This document shows, one piece after another, positions 25,007 to 31,210 of a DNA stretch of 31,210 bases (position 1 is the stretch's first letter; every line of letters begins with the position of its first letter). Source of the DNA: Phycisphaerales bacterium (GTDB lineage: Bacteria > Planctomycetota > Phycisphaerae > UBA1845); the NCBI GenBank assembly GCA_020639095.1, contig JACKHH010000035.1, positions 1-31,210 of the forward strand. The letters are read 5' to 3'. The notes beneath the pieces are model-generated. The model was not told the origin of the DNA. It ran no database searches and saw only the letters and a list, made by a program, of their open reading frames with translations. A program made the translations under genes and the position numbers.

Positions 25007-25768
25007 GTGACGAAGCTGCACGCGCGTGCGCGCGGGCGGAGCCGTCCAGGGTTCACGCTTGTCGAGTTGTTGGTGGTGATCGCGATCATCGCGGTGCTGC
25101 TGGCGATTCTCTTGCCGTCGTTGCGTTCGGCGCGACGTCAGGGCAAGCGTGTGGTCTGCCTGAGCAATCTCAGGCAGCTCGGACAGTTTTCGCTTTTTTA
25201 TAACGCGGACTACAACGATCGGATGCCGCGGAGTCTGCACTCCGCGACGGCGAGCAATGCGCGCGCCTGGGGATACACGTTTTACCAATACGCAGCCAAG
25301 GAGCCCTGGACGCCGCAAACCCCGCAGGACAGCTGGGAGCACGTGGTGCTTTCGAATTACCGCTGTCCTTTTGATCGTCGCGGGCCGTTGCCGTCGCCGT
25401 TTCCCTTCCTGCCACCGTCGTTGCCGTGGAGCTATGGCTACAACGTCTACTTCGAGTTGCGGCCCAGCGAAACGCCGGACGGTTCGGAATGGAGAATTGC
25501 GTCGCGGGCTCCGCGGCCTGCCGCGACCATCGTGTTCGGCGAGATCGGCGACAAAGCCGATACGGTGATGCCGGATCACGTGATGGCGCACTTCTGGACG
25601 CGTTTCGACGCGGACGTGGAGGTCGCACGCGAACGGCACAAACCGGATTCGGCATACGCGTTTCTCGACGCGCACGCGGAGAATCTCGCCTTCGAGAAGA
25701 CTTACAAGAAACTCGAAGATCAAGAACCCAAGGAAATCAACCATTGGCATCCTGGCTGGGCGCGTTAG
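25007..25768 (+). CDS. Prepilin-like protein with N-methylation motif and H-X9-D tail
   Basis: 253 residues. A basic leader (RARGRSRP) ends at the prepilin peptidase site G-FTLVELLVVIAIIAVLLAI, followed by LPSLRSARRQGKRVVCLSNL. The C-terminus has RHKPDSAYAFLDAHAE, the H-X9-D(G) motif typical of the very large planctomycete family of pseudopilin-like (DUF1559/H-X9-DG) proteins; here the final Gly is Ala. These proteins are processed at the membrane and are thought to be exported or built into a type II secretion/pilus-like structure, but their jobs are mostly unknown. The GTG start has AAGGAA about 7 nt upstream. It lies 89 nt after the Cys-rich gene and 37 nt before the PEP-CTERM gene. Confidence 0.9.
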   Translation: MTKLHARARGRSRPGFTLVELLVVIAIIAVLLAILLPSLRSARRQGKRVVCLSNLRQLGQFSLFYNADYNDRMPRSLHSATASNARAWGYTFYQYAAKEPWTPQTPQDSWEHVVLSNYRCPFDRRGPLPSPFPFLPPSLPWSYGYNVYFELRPSETPDGSEWRIASRAPRPAATIVFGEIGDKADTVMPDHVMAHFWTRFDADVEVARERHKPDSAYAFLDAHAENLAFEKTYKKLEDQEPKEINHWHPGWAR

Positions 25769-25805
25769 CGCCGCGTTCCGGGATTGCAGAAAGGAATCTC
25801 TCTCC

Positions 25806-26447
25806 ATGAATGTCTTTCGTTCAAACAAGTTCGGATGGACGTTGGGAATTGCAGTATGCGGCGCCTTCGCCGCGTCGGCGCAGGCGACCGTCTGGCCGCT
25901 CAGCGTCGGTGGCATGAAGCACGCGATGGTGTTCTGGGATGAAGTGAACACCGGGTTGGAAGTTCACCTCGAAGATCCCGGCCCGCTCGCACTGCTCGAC
26001 GACGGCGAACTCCACACGCCACCGTCCGACGTGCTCGATGGCAAGGGCTACAACAATCAGTACGGTTTTCTCAACGGCGAAGCCTTCAGCCCGCCGGAAG
26101 GCGCCATCTGGGTCGAAGTGCTTGCGATCTCGCCGGGCCTGGAAACATACGAAGGCGGAATGCGCATGGCCAACGTGGTGAACCACACCTATGCGCCGAT
26201 TCTCAATGCCGTCGGCGAACGCTGGATGTGGAACCAGAGCATGAATCATCCCTGGTACGCAGCCGCGACCCCCGGCAACTACAGCGTTGAATACCGCGTG
26301 TACGTCGGCGACGCGTCGAACGGCGATCCGCTCGGCGGGTACGTCTCGGACACGACGCAGTTCAATTTCGCATATGCACCGGAGCCGGGCGCGCTCGCGC
26401 TGCTGGCCTTCGGTGCGTGCGGCATCCTGCGCCGGAGGGTGCGGTGA
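25806..26447 (+). CDS. Secreted PEP-CTERM protein, choice-of-anchor-like domain
   Basis: 213 residues. A signal peptide (1-27, ending FAASAQA) is followed by one domain and a C-terminal sorting signal: APEP at 191-194, a short hydrophobic helix (GALALLAFGACGIL) and an Arg-rich end (RRRVR). An exosortase would cut after such a signal; none is in this window. The central domain (GLEVHLEDPG, YGFLNGEAFSPPEGAIWVEV, SPGLETYEGGMR, NHPWYAAATPGNYSVEYRVY) clearly resembles that of the next gene. Its pattern reminds me of the choice-of-anchor M/surface-anchored domain group, but this is a weak call. The stop overlaps the next ATG by one base. Confidence 0.85.
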   Translation: MNVFRSNKFGWTLGIAVCGAFAASAQATVWPLSVGGMKHAMVFWDEVNTGLEVHLEDPGPLALLDDGELHTPPSDVLDGKGYNNQYGFLNGEAFSPPEGAIWVEVLAISPGLETYEGGMRMANVVNHTYAPILNAVGERWMWNQSMNHPWYAAATPGNYSVEYRVYVGDASNGDPLGGYVSDTTQFNFAYAPEPGALALLAFGACGILRRRVR

Positions 26448-27208
26448 TGAAGCGCGCGACGAAGTTGACGCGAGTGCGTCTGTTCGTCGCGGCAGTGGTC
26501 GGCGTCGGTGCATGGGGGGCACCGGCGCTGGCGGCTGACCCGCAACTTGGCGGCGCGATGAAGCACATTTTCGTCACGCTGTACGAGCCAACGAAGACGC
26601 TCTATCACTTTATTCAGGACGGCGAAGATGAGCGCGTGATGCTCTATGACTACGGCGACAGCTACACGGGGGGCGCCGCGGTTTTGAACGGTATGCATTA
26701 CGCGGCGCGCTACGGCTGGTTGCCCGATGGAAGCTGGAGTATCCCGTCGCAGCGTGGCATCTTTGTCACACCGGTCGAACAGTCACCGGGTCTTGAGGTG
26801 TATGGTCAGGACAGTTTCGCCCCGATCCTGGGCACGGCGGGCAGCGATCCGGTGTGGTCGTGGAGCACGGCGATGGTACACAACTGGTACGCCGTTTCCG
26901 CGTGCGGTTGGTACGAAGCCACCTACAAAGTGTACGTCGGCTTCACCGATGGCACGGAAGACACCGCGTACACGCCGACGTTTGTCCATCTGATTTGGCA
27001 ATTTGCCGATGGCGCGGGTGATCAACTCGGCGACTGGGACGGCGACGGCGATGCCGACCTGTGTGACTTCGCGATGCTCCAGCAGTGCTACGGCGCTGAC
27101 GTAGCGTCCGGCGCACCGGGGGAGTGCGGCTGCTTTGATGCCGACGTCGATGAGGACGTTGATGCAACCGATTACGCCGCGTTCGCGACGGAGTTCACCG
27201 GCCCGTAG
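26447..27208 (+). CDS. Secreted paralogue with C-terminal dockerin-like calcium-loop domain
   Basis: 253 residues. The ATG at 26447 overlaps the previous stop (TGATG), with GGAGGG 7 nt upstream. A signal peptide ends at PALA-ADPQ (about 29). Residues about 35-190 match the PEP-CTERM neighbour: GGAMKHIF against GGMKHAMV, SPGLEVYGQDSFAPIL against SPGLETYEGGMR...APIL, and TAMVHNWYAV...YEATYKVYVG against QSMNHPWYAA...YSVEYRVYVG. In place of a PEP-CTERM tail it ends (from about 195) in two calcium-loop-like repeats, GDWDGDGDADLCDFAML and CFDADVDEDVDATDYAAF, in the planctomycete dockerin-like style. The pair arose by duplication and took different C-terminal ends. The function is unknown. Confidence 0.87.
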   Translation: MKRATKLTRVRLFVAAVVGVGAWGAPALAADPQLGGAMKHIFVTLYEPTKTLYHFIQDGEDERVMLYDYGDSYTGGAAVLNGMHYAARYGWLPDGSWSIPSQRGIFVTPVEQSPGLEVYGQDSFAPILGTAGSDPVWSWSTAMVHNWYAVSACGWYEATYKVYVGFTDGTEDTAYTPTFVHLIWQFADGAGDQLGDWDGDGDADLCDFAMLQQCYGADVASGAPGECGCFDADVDEDVDATDYAAFATEFTGP

Positions 27209-27445
27209 CGCGGTTGCCTCAAAAGCGGTAACGTTGTGAACATAGGGGTGCAGCCGGCGGTAGCGACGTTGGCTGTGCCCCTTTCTCGTTTGCATGCCCT
27301 TCGCCGCGGGCATTTCCGTAGCCGCCTGCCTGGCATCCTCCAACTCGGTTTACACGGACGGGCGAAGTTTGTAACGTCATCGGAGGCGGTGGTGGTATAT
27401 GCTTATGGGAATGGCATAGGGTATTTGCCCAGGCCATTCAAAACA

Positions 27446-28507
27446 ATGTCAACCCAATGCGTATATTGTGGCGTTCGGAATCCGGAAGCGGCGAAGTACT
27501 GCCGCAGGTGTGGGTGCTTCTTTCCTCTGGATGTGGCGAAGGAATCACCGTTTCGAGTGCGGCTGGTGAAGCGGTGGCAGTTTGTGCGCACGTGGCACGT
27601 CACCGACGCGGATCGCGAGTTCGAGTTGAACTACAACGGCTATGGATTCGGCTACGAAACCGTGTCTATTGATGGCGTCGAATGCGCCCGCCGAACCGGG
27701 TGGGGCGTGATGAGCCAGCAGTATGTGTTTACGCACTACGACCATCGGTTCGTCATCAGCGTTGCGTTGCCGTGGTGGGGCGAGGGGCTTGCGCTGGTGA
27801 GCCGGTTGAAGTTTGTGCGCGTGGAGATCGACGGGCACATTGTGTACCAGGAAGGAAAACCTCCGATGAGGCCGTTGCCGGAAACCAGGAGTGTGCTGGA
27901 AAAGGTGCAAGCTCCGCTGCATGTGCGTTCCATCATGCGGCGAGGTGAGCCGCGAAAGGTCAGCCAGTACGTCGCGCTGGTGGGTGCGATCGTTGCGGGC
28001 ATCGTGCTGATAACCTGCGCCGCGGTTCACTGTTCGACGTTCTTTGGCGTCGACCTGATCGATGAGTTTCCGATGGTCTGGTCATTGCACGTGATCACCA
28101 TGGGCATGTTCATTTTCGCAGCCTGCTGCTCGCGGAAGCACAGCGAGGTGTCGAAGGACTCGAAGCACAATCCCTTTCCACACGCGCCAACGTGGATGAA
28201 GGCGCTGACGAGCGTGCTGTTCGCCTACGCATTTATCAACTTTGCGGCTTTTATGTTTAGATCGTCGGAGGGGACCCCCGAGCACCGAAACAACGGTACG
28301 TATGCGATTATGAATCATGGCGAGTTCGTTCGCGAGATCGACGAGCATGAATTCCATTTGGGCCAGGCGCGGGTTATTCGCTTGTTCTCCGGTCACTGGA
28401 TGATGTTCAACGCCGCGGCCATGAGTATGCTTTGCTCCAAGTACCGCAGCCCGTCCGCAGACGGTGCGTTGAGCAAGGCGGACGACCAACCGATGGCGGT
28501 GTCGTAG
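27446..28507 (+). CDS. Zinc-ribbon membrane protein, function unknown
   Basis: 353 residues from the ATG at 27446 (MSTQCVYCGVRNPEAAKYCR). The frame is open to 27236, but that stretch looks non-coding and the zinc ribbon begins exactly at this ATG. The N-terminus has two CxxC knuckles (CVYC and CRRC, residues 5-23). A beta-rich cytoplasmic-type domain follows (about 30-135: FELNYNGYGFGYETVSIDGV, then VFTHYDHRFVISVALPWWGE). Three or four membrane helices come after about 175 (VALVGAIVAGIVLITCAAV, SLHVITMGMFIFAACCS, LTSVLFAYAFINFAAFMF). No enzyme motif was seen. It lies 237 nt after the four-gene locus and may or may not belong to it. Confidence 0.8.
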   Translation: MSTQCVYCGVRNPEAAKYCRRCGCFFPLDVAKESPFRVRLVKRWQFVRTWHVTDADREFELNYNGYGFGYETVSIDGVECARRTGWGVMSQQYVFTHYDHRFVISVALPWWGEGLALVSRLKFVRVEIDGHIVYQEGKPPMRPLPETRSVLEKVQAPLHVRSIMRRGEPRKVSQYVALVGAIVAGIVLITCAAVHCSTFFGVDLIDEFPMVWSLHVITMGMFIFAACCSRKHSEVSKDSKHNPFPHAPTWMKALTSVLFAYAFINFAAFMFRSSEGTPEHRNNGTYAIMNHGEFVREIDEHEFHLGQARVIRLFSGHWMMFNAAAMSMLCSKYRSPSADGALSKADDQPMAVS

Positions 28508-28550
28508 CGTGGTAAGCTGATGCGGCGTGGTAAGCCGACGCAGCGTGTCG
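28507..28550. repeat. 18-nt imperfect tandem duplication
   Basis: GCGTGGTAAG occurs at 28507-28516 and again at 28525-28534, with related sequence between (CTGATGCG against CCGACGCA), giving a period of 18 nt. It begins at the stop codon of the zinc-ribbon gene. Small and possibly chance, but the two copies are clear. Confidence 0.5.
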
Positions 28551-28620
28551 GTGGCACATGCTTCGGGAGTGTTGAACTTGATTGAGTACCGCGGTTCAGC
28601 TTTGTGGAGACATGCGCACC

Positions 28621-29277
28621 ATGCAGTTTCAAGCCATGCTGTTTGATCTCGACGGAACGCTTATCGATTCGCTTGCGGATATTGCGGACGCGTGCAATCG
28701 TGCGCTGGCGTCGCGCGGTTATGGTACGCACGAGCGCGATGCGTACCGCTATTTCGTTGGTGATGGCGTGCGAAATCTTCTACTGCGTACGCTGCCGCCC
28801 GAGGCGCGCGTTGAGCCGATCGTGAGCGAGTGCGTGGAGGCGTTCGCGGAGGACTATGCGCGCAACTGGAACGTAGAGACGCATCCTTACGCGGGCATTC
28901 CCGAGCTGCTGGATGCCGCAATCGCCAAAGGGCTGCGATTGGCGGTGCTCTCGAACAAGCCGCACGCGTTCACGGTGCAGTGCGTCGCGTCGATTCTCGC
29001 CGACTACCACTTCGAAGTGGTCATGGGCGCGTCGGCGGAGTTTCCGCACAAGCCCGATCCGCAGTCGGCGCTGCACGTTGCCCACGAGATGGGCGTTCCG
29101 CCGGGGCAGTTTCTCTATCTCGGTGACACGGCAACCGACATGCGAACTGCCGTCGCGGCGGGCATGCATCCGCTGGGGGCGCTCTGGGGTTTTCGCGAAG
29201 CGCAGGAACTTCGCGACGCGGGCGCGAAGGCGCTGGCGCGAACGCCGTCGGAGGTCCTCACGGTGGTTGGTAATTAA
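28621..29277 (+). CDS. gph: HAD-family phosphatase, phosphoglycolate phosphatase-like
   Basis: About 218 residues. The HAD motifs are present in order: motif I FDLDGTLIDS (nucleophile Asp), motif II VLSNKPH, motif III Lys in FPHKPDPQSALH, and motif IV LGDTATDMRTAVAAG. The cap is the small helical type found in phosphoglycolate and related phosphatases. Gph removes 2-phosphoglycolate, for instance from DNA repair; other small phosphate esters are possible. The ATG at 28621 has GGAGA about 10 nt upstream. An ATG at 28612 is too close to that site, and the frame extends to a TTG at 28582. Confidence 0.88.
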   Translation: MQFQAMLFDLDGTLIDSLADIADACNRALASRGYGTHERDAYRYFVGDGVRNLLLRTLPPEARVEPIVSECVEAFAEDYARNWNVETHPYAGIPELLDAAIAKGLRLAVLSNKPHAFTVQCVASILADYHFEVVMGASAEFPHKPDPQSALHVAHEMGVPPGQFLYLGDTATDMRTAVAAGMHPLGALWGFREAQELRDAGAKALARTPSEVLTVVGN

Positions 29278-29656
29278 CAGGCGCATATCGCGCAGACACG
29301 TGCTTAGCGCAACACGAAGATGCCCCAACGGGGCATTGGCATCCAGCCCAGGGTTGCGCCGAAGTTGCTACCCTGGGTCATGTGTGCGCCAATCGAATCC
29401 GACCCTGTTGGGGTTGACTTGCTGTACAATGCGTAACCCACGGTCGTCGCGGTGCGAGAACCCCGAGCCAGGGGCTTTGATGCAGCCTGCCCGCGCGCGC
29501 TTGACGCATGCGGCGGGCCTTTATAGCCTCACCGCGCTACAATGCCTTCCTGATGAGAGACTCGCGAAGCAGCCCGCGTGGTTGCTCACCGCGGGATGGG
29601 CTACCGATTCGCAGTCCCAGACGAACAAGGATCCAAGACGGCAAAGGAGATATACC
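29278..29656. other. Gap between gph and sodA, repeat plus possible sodA promoter
   Basis: This 379-base gap holds no gene. Its first part is a palindromic repeat (29317-29416, listed separately). Further on, TTGACG (29501-29506) and TATAGC (29522-29527) are 15 nt apart, a possible but short-spaced sodA promoter. No tRNA or other RNA gene was recognised. A sodA reading frame stays open through this region without family features. Confidence 0.5.
29317..29416. repeat. Nested palindrome repeat, variant of the 10.5 kb cluster type
   Basis: TGCCCCAACGGGGCA (29321-29335) is followed by CCCAGGGT (29347-29354) pairing with ACCCTGGG (29370-29377), then CCCTGTTGGGG (29403-29413). This is the same three-part plan as at 10508-10592 (CCCTG-AA-GGG, CCAGGGG...CCCCTGG, CCCTG-AAGGG), but with different bases, so it is a related family rather than the same one. 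Confidence 0.75.
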
Positions 29657-30268
29657 ATGGCATTCGAACTTCCCCCGCTACCGTACGATTACAACGCACT
29701 GGAGCCGCACATCGACGAACAGACGATGCGGATCCATCACGACAAGCACCATCAGGCGTACATCAGCAAAGCCAACGCAGCCCTCGAAGGCCATCCCGAC
29801 CTCGCGTCGAAGAGCGTCGAGGATCTGCTTCGCGGCCTGGGCAGCTTGCCGGATTCGATTCGCGGTGCGATCCGCAATCACGGCGGGGGGCACAGCAACC
29901 ACTCGGTGTTCTGGACGATCATGAAGCCCGGTGGCGGCGGTGCGCCGCGCGGTGAACTCGCGTCGGCGATCGACAGCACATTCGGCGGGTTCGACGGCTT
30001 CAAGGAGAAGTTCGCAGCCGCTGCTGGTGGTCAGTTCGGTTCGGGCTGGGCGTGGCTCAGCGTCGAAAGCTCGGGCAAGCTGCACCTGGGCGGGTACGCG
30101 AACCAGGACAGCCCCTACATCGAGAACCGCACGCCGCTGCTGGGTATCGACGTGTGGGAGCACGCGTATTACCTCAAGTACCAGAACCGTCGCCCGGACT
30201 ACATCACCGCGTGGTGGAACGTGGTGAATTGGGACGCGGTCGCCAAGCGCTACGCCGCCGCCAAGTAG
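29657..30268 (+). CDS. sodA: Superoxide dismutase, Mn type
   Basis: 203 residues, full length. It converts superoxide to oxygen and hydrogen peroxide. Metal ligands are H27 (MRIHHDKHHQAY), H82 (GGGHSNHSVFW), D165 and H169 (DVWEHAYYLKYQNRRPDY). Gln150 in ANQDSP and the GGHxNH signature mark the manganese form rather than the iron form, though cambialism cannot be excluded. There is no signal peptide, so it is cytoplasmic. The ATG at 29657 has a very strong ribosome binding site: AAGGAGATATACCATGG (29644-29660), identical over these 17 nt to the phage T7 gene 10 leader as used with an NcoI start in expression vectors. A strong terminator follows. Confidence 0.97.
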   Translation: MAFELPPLPYDYNALEPHIDEQTMRIHHDKHHQAYISKANAALEGHPDLASKSVEDLLRGLGSLPDSIRGAIRNHGGGHSNHSVFWTIMKPGGGGAPRGELASAIDSTFGGFDGFKEKFAAAAGGQFGSGWAWLSVESSGKLHLGGYANQDSPYIENRTPLLGIDVWEHAYYLKYQNRRPDYITAWWNVVNWDAVAKRYAAAK

Positions 30269-30297
30269 CCACGCGCGATAGCACATTGTGAATACCC

Positions 30298-30338
30298 AAC
30301 GGGCGCCGGACGATGAGTCCGACGCCCGTTTTCTATTT
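30298..30338 (+). terminator. Rho-independent terminator of sodA
   Basis: AACGGGCG (30298-30305), one mismatch, CGGAC, loop GATGA, GTCCG, mismatch, CGCCCGTT (30323-30330), then TTCTATTT. A 13-bp stem with one mismatch and a T-rich tail, 30 nt after the sodA stop. Confidence 0.88.
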
Positions 30339-30375
30339 GTACGGTTTGCCGGTTGTTTGGCGTGCGTCACACTTG

Positions 30376-30523
30376 TTGAACCACCAAGGCACAAAGACAC
30401 GAAGAACAGATGGGTTGATGGAATGATGAATGCAATCCAACCAAGTCTGACCCGCCACATCGTGGCGTTCATCATCGATCAATAACAATTCGTCCTTGGT
30501 GCCTTTGTGCCTTGGTGGTTCAA
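30376..30523. repeat. 148-nt inverted repeat element (MITE-like)
   Basis: A perfect 21-nt arm beginning TTGAACCACCAAGGCACAAA (30376-30396) has its exact inverted copy at 30503-30523. Inside, TTGATGGAATGATGAATGC (about 30415-30433) pairs loosely with GCGTTCATCATCGATCAA (about 30465-30482), and CGCCACATCGTGGCG forms the tip (30453-30467). The whole can fold into one long hairpin. It lies between the convergent sodA and response regulator genes. Confidence 0.85.
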
Positions 30524-30537
30524 GAAAGACGAAAGTT

Positions 30538-31188
30538 CTACGCCGCGATGATGCCCTCGCGGATGGCGAGGCGCGCGAGTTCGACGCGATCGTGGACGTG
30601 TAGTTTGTCCATGATCATTTCGCAGTGCGTTTCGATGGTCTTCACGCTGATGCCCAGGCGGTAGGCGATGTCCGTTTTGGCTCGGCCCATCGCGATCTGC
30701 CCGAGGATCTCGCGTTGCCGCGGCGTGAGGGCAGCCGACCTGGTGCGCAGGTTCGCGTTGTCGCCGGGCGTTGGCGGCATGAGCCGTTCGCGCACCTGCG
30801 GCGAGAAGTACGTGGCGTCGCGCGCGACCGCGTGAATGGCGGCGATGAGCGTGCTCACCGGTTCGTTCTTGCTGACGAACCCCTGCACGCCGGCATCGAG
30901 CGCGAAATCGAGGTAGCGGTCGTAGAGGTGGGCGCTGACGAATATAACGCGGGTCCGCGGCGCGCCCGCGAGCATCCAGTGCGCGATGCTCAGACTTTCG
31001 ACACCGCCGAGATCGATGTCGAGCAATGCGATGTCAGGCCGGTGCTTCTGCGCGAGCACCATCGCCTCCGGACCGGTGGCTGCGACACCAACGATTTCGA
31101 TACCCGGCTCGCGCGCAAGGCGATCATTCAGCGCGGTGCGCACGAGCCCGTGGTCATCCACAATCAGAATGCGTAAGGAATTGCCCAT
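30538..31188 (-). CDS. NarL/FixJ-family response regulator
   Basis: 216 residues. The receiver domain has D11/D12, phospho-acceptor D57 (IALLDIDLGG) and K107 (FVSKNEP). A linker (about 125-150) leads to a LuxR-type helix-turn-helix: LTPRQREILGQIAMGRAKTD, then IAYRLGISVKTIETHCEMIM. It should bind DNA as a dimer when phosphorylated. The ATG at 31188 has AGGGGG about 6 nt upstream. No kinase gene is next to it on this side; a partner may lie beyond the right edge. Targets are unknown. Confidence 0.95.
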   Translation of the reverse strand: MGNSLRILIVDDHGLVRTALNDRLAREPGIEIVGVAATGPEAMVLAQKHRPDIALLDIDLGGVESLSIAHWMLAGAPRTRVIFVSAHLYDRYLDFALDAGVQGFVSKNEPVSTLIAAIHAVARDATYFSPQVRERLMPPTPGDNANLRTRSAALTPRQREILGQIAMGRAKTDIAYRLGISVKTIETHCEMIMDKLHVHDRVELARLAIREGIIAA

Positions 31189-31210
31189 TCCGCCCCCTAA
31201 TACTTCATTC

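Noticed and set aside
29440..29560. Possible small RNA or tRNA gene upstream of sodA
   Set aside because: No cloverleaf or conserved T-loop was found; only a loose promoter-like pair and short G/C hairpins.

Overview
This is a GC-rich, densely coded bacterial chromosome segment. Several features point to a planctomycete (Planctomycetota), possibly from the Phycisphaerae side. These are a prepilin-like protein with an H-X9-D tail, a PEP-CTERM protein, a secreted protein ending in a calcium-loop (dockerin-like) domain, small proteins with the CxxCxYDL...CPECG zinc ribbon, and many short palindromic repeats between genes. The taxonomic call is an inference from protein style; no rRNA or tRNA gene was seen.

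Layout from left to right. (1) 1-3434, minus: a two-component pair, a membrane PAS histidine kinase followed by a response regulator with an HDOD output domain, which runs off the left edge. (2) 3793-6181, minus: an ECF sigma factor, a membrane anti-sigma factor and a secreted protein with two STN-like domains, read as one cell-surface signalling unit. (3) 6357-10316, plus: panC (pantothenate), lgt (lipoprotein maturation, with a large insertion) and a secreted protein with HEAT-like repeats. (4) 10317-10804: a gene-free cluster of nested palindromes. (5) 10805-13581, minus: purF then purM (purine synthesis). (6) 13728-17145: corA, a VanZ-like membrane protein and an MDR oxidoreductase. (7) 17190-20060, minus: an unknown protein, the aminohydrolase SsnA and a zinc-ribbon membrane protein. 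(8) 20161-22035, plus: recQ. (9) 22204-24095, minus: an ammonium transporter and a PII protein lacking the usual uridylylation tyrosine. (10) 24441-27208, plus: the least familiar part, a compact four-gene set of Cys-rich anchored protein, prepilin-like protein and two secreted paralogues that share one domain but carry different C-terminal ends. (11) 27446-30268, plus: a zinc-ribbon membrane protein, a phosphoglycolate-phosphatase-like HAD enzyme and Mn-type superoxide dismutase. (12) 30538-31188, minus: a NarL-type response regulator.

Two things deserve attention. The first is the four-gene locus at 24441-27208, which looks like an undescribed surface-protein module, perhaps metal-linked. 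The second is the repeat load. At least six palindromic or tandem repeat families lie between genes. One family has a 25-nt sequence that occurs identically at two sites 4.6 kb apart: once inside the recQ reading frame, and once forming the last codons and stop of the MDR gene. Longer relatives lie at 11958-12055 and 22064-22131. Repeats are frequent at convergent gene ends, as expected for REP-like elements acting as terminators or spreading with a RAYT-type transposase; no such transposase is present here.
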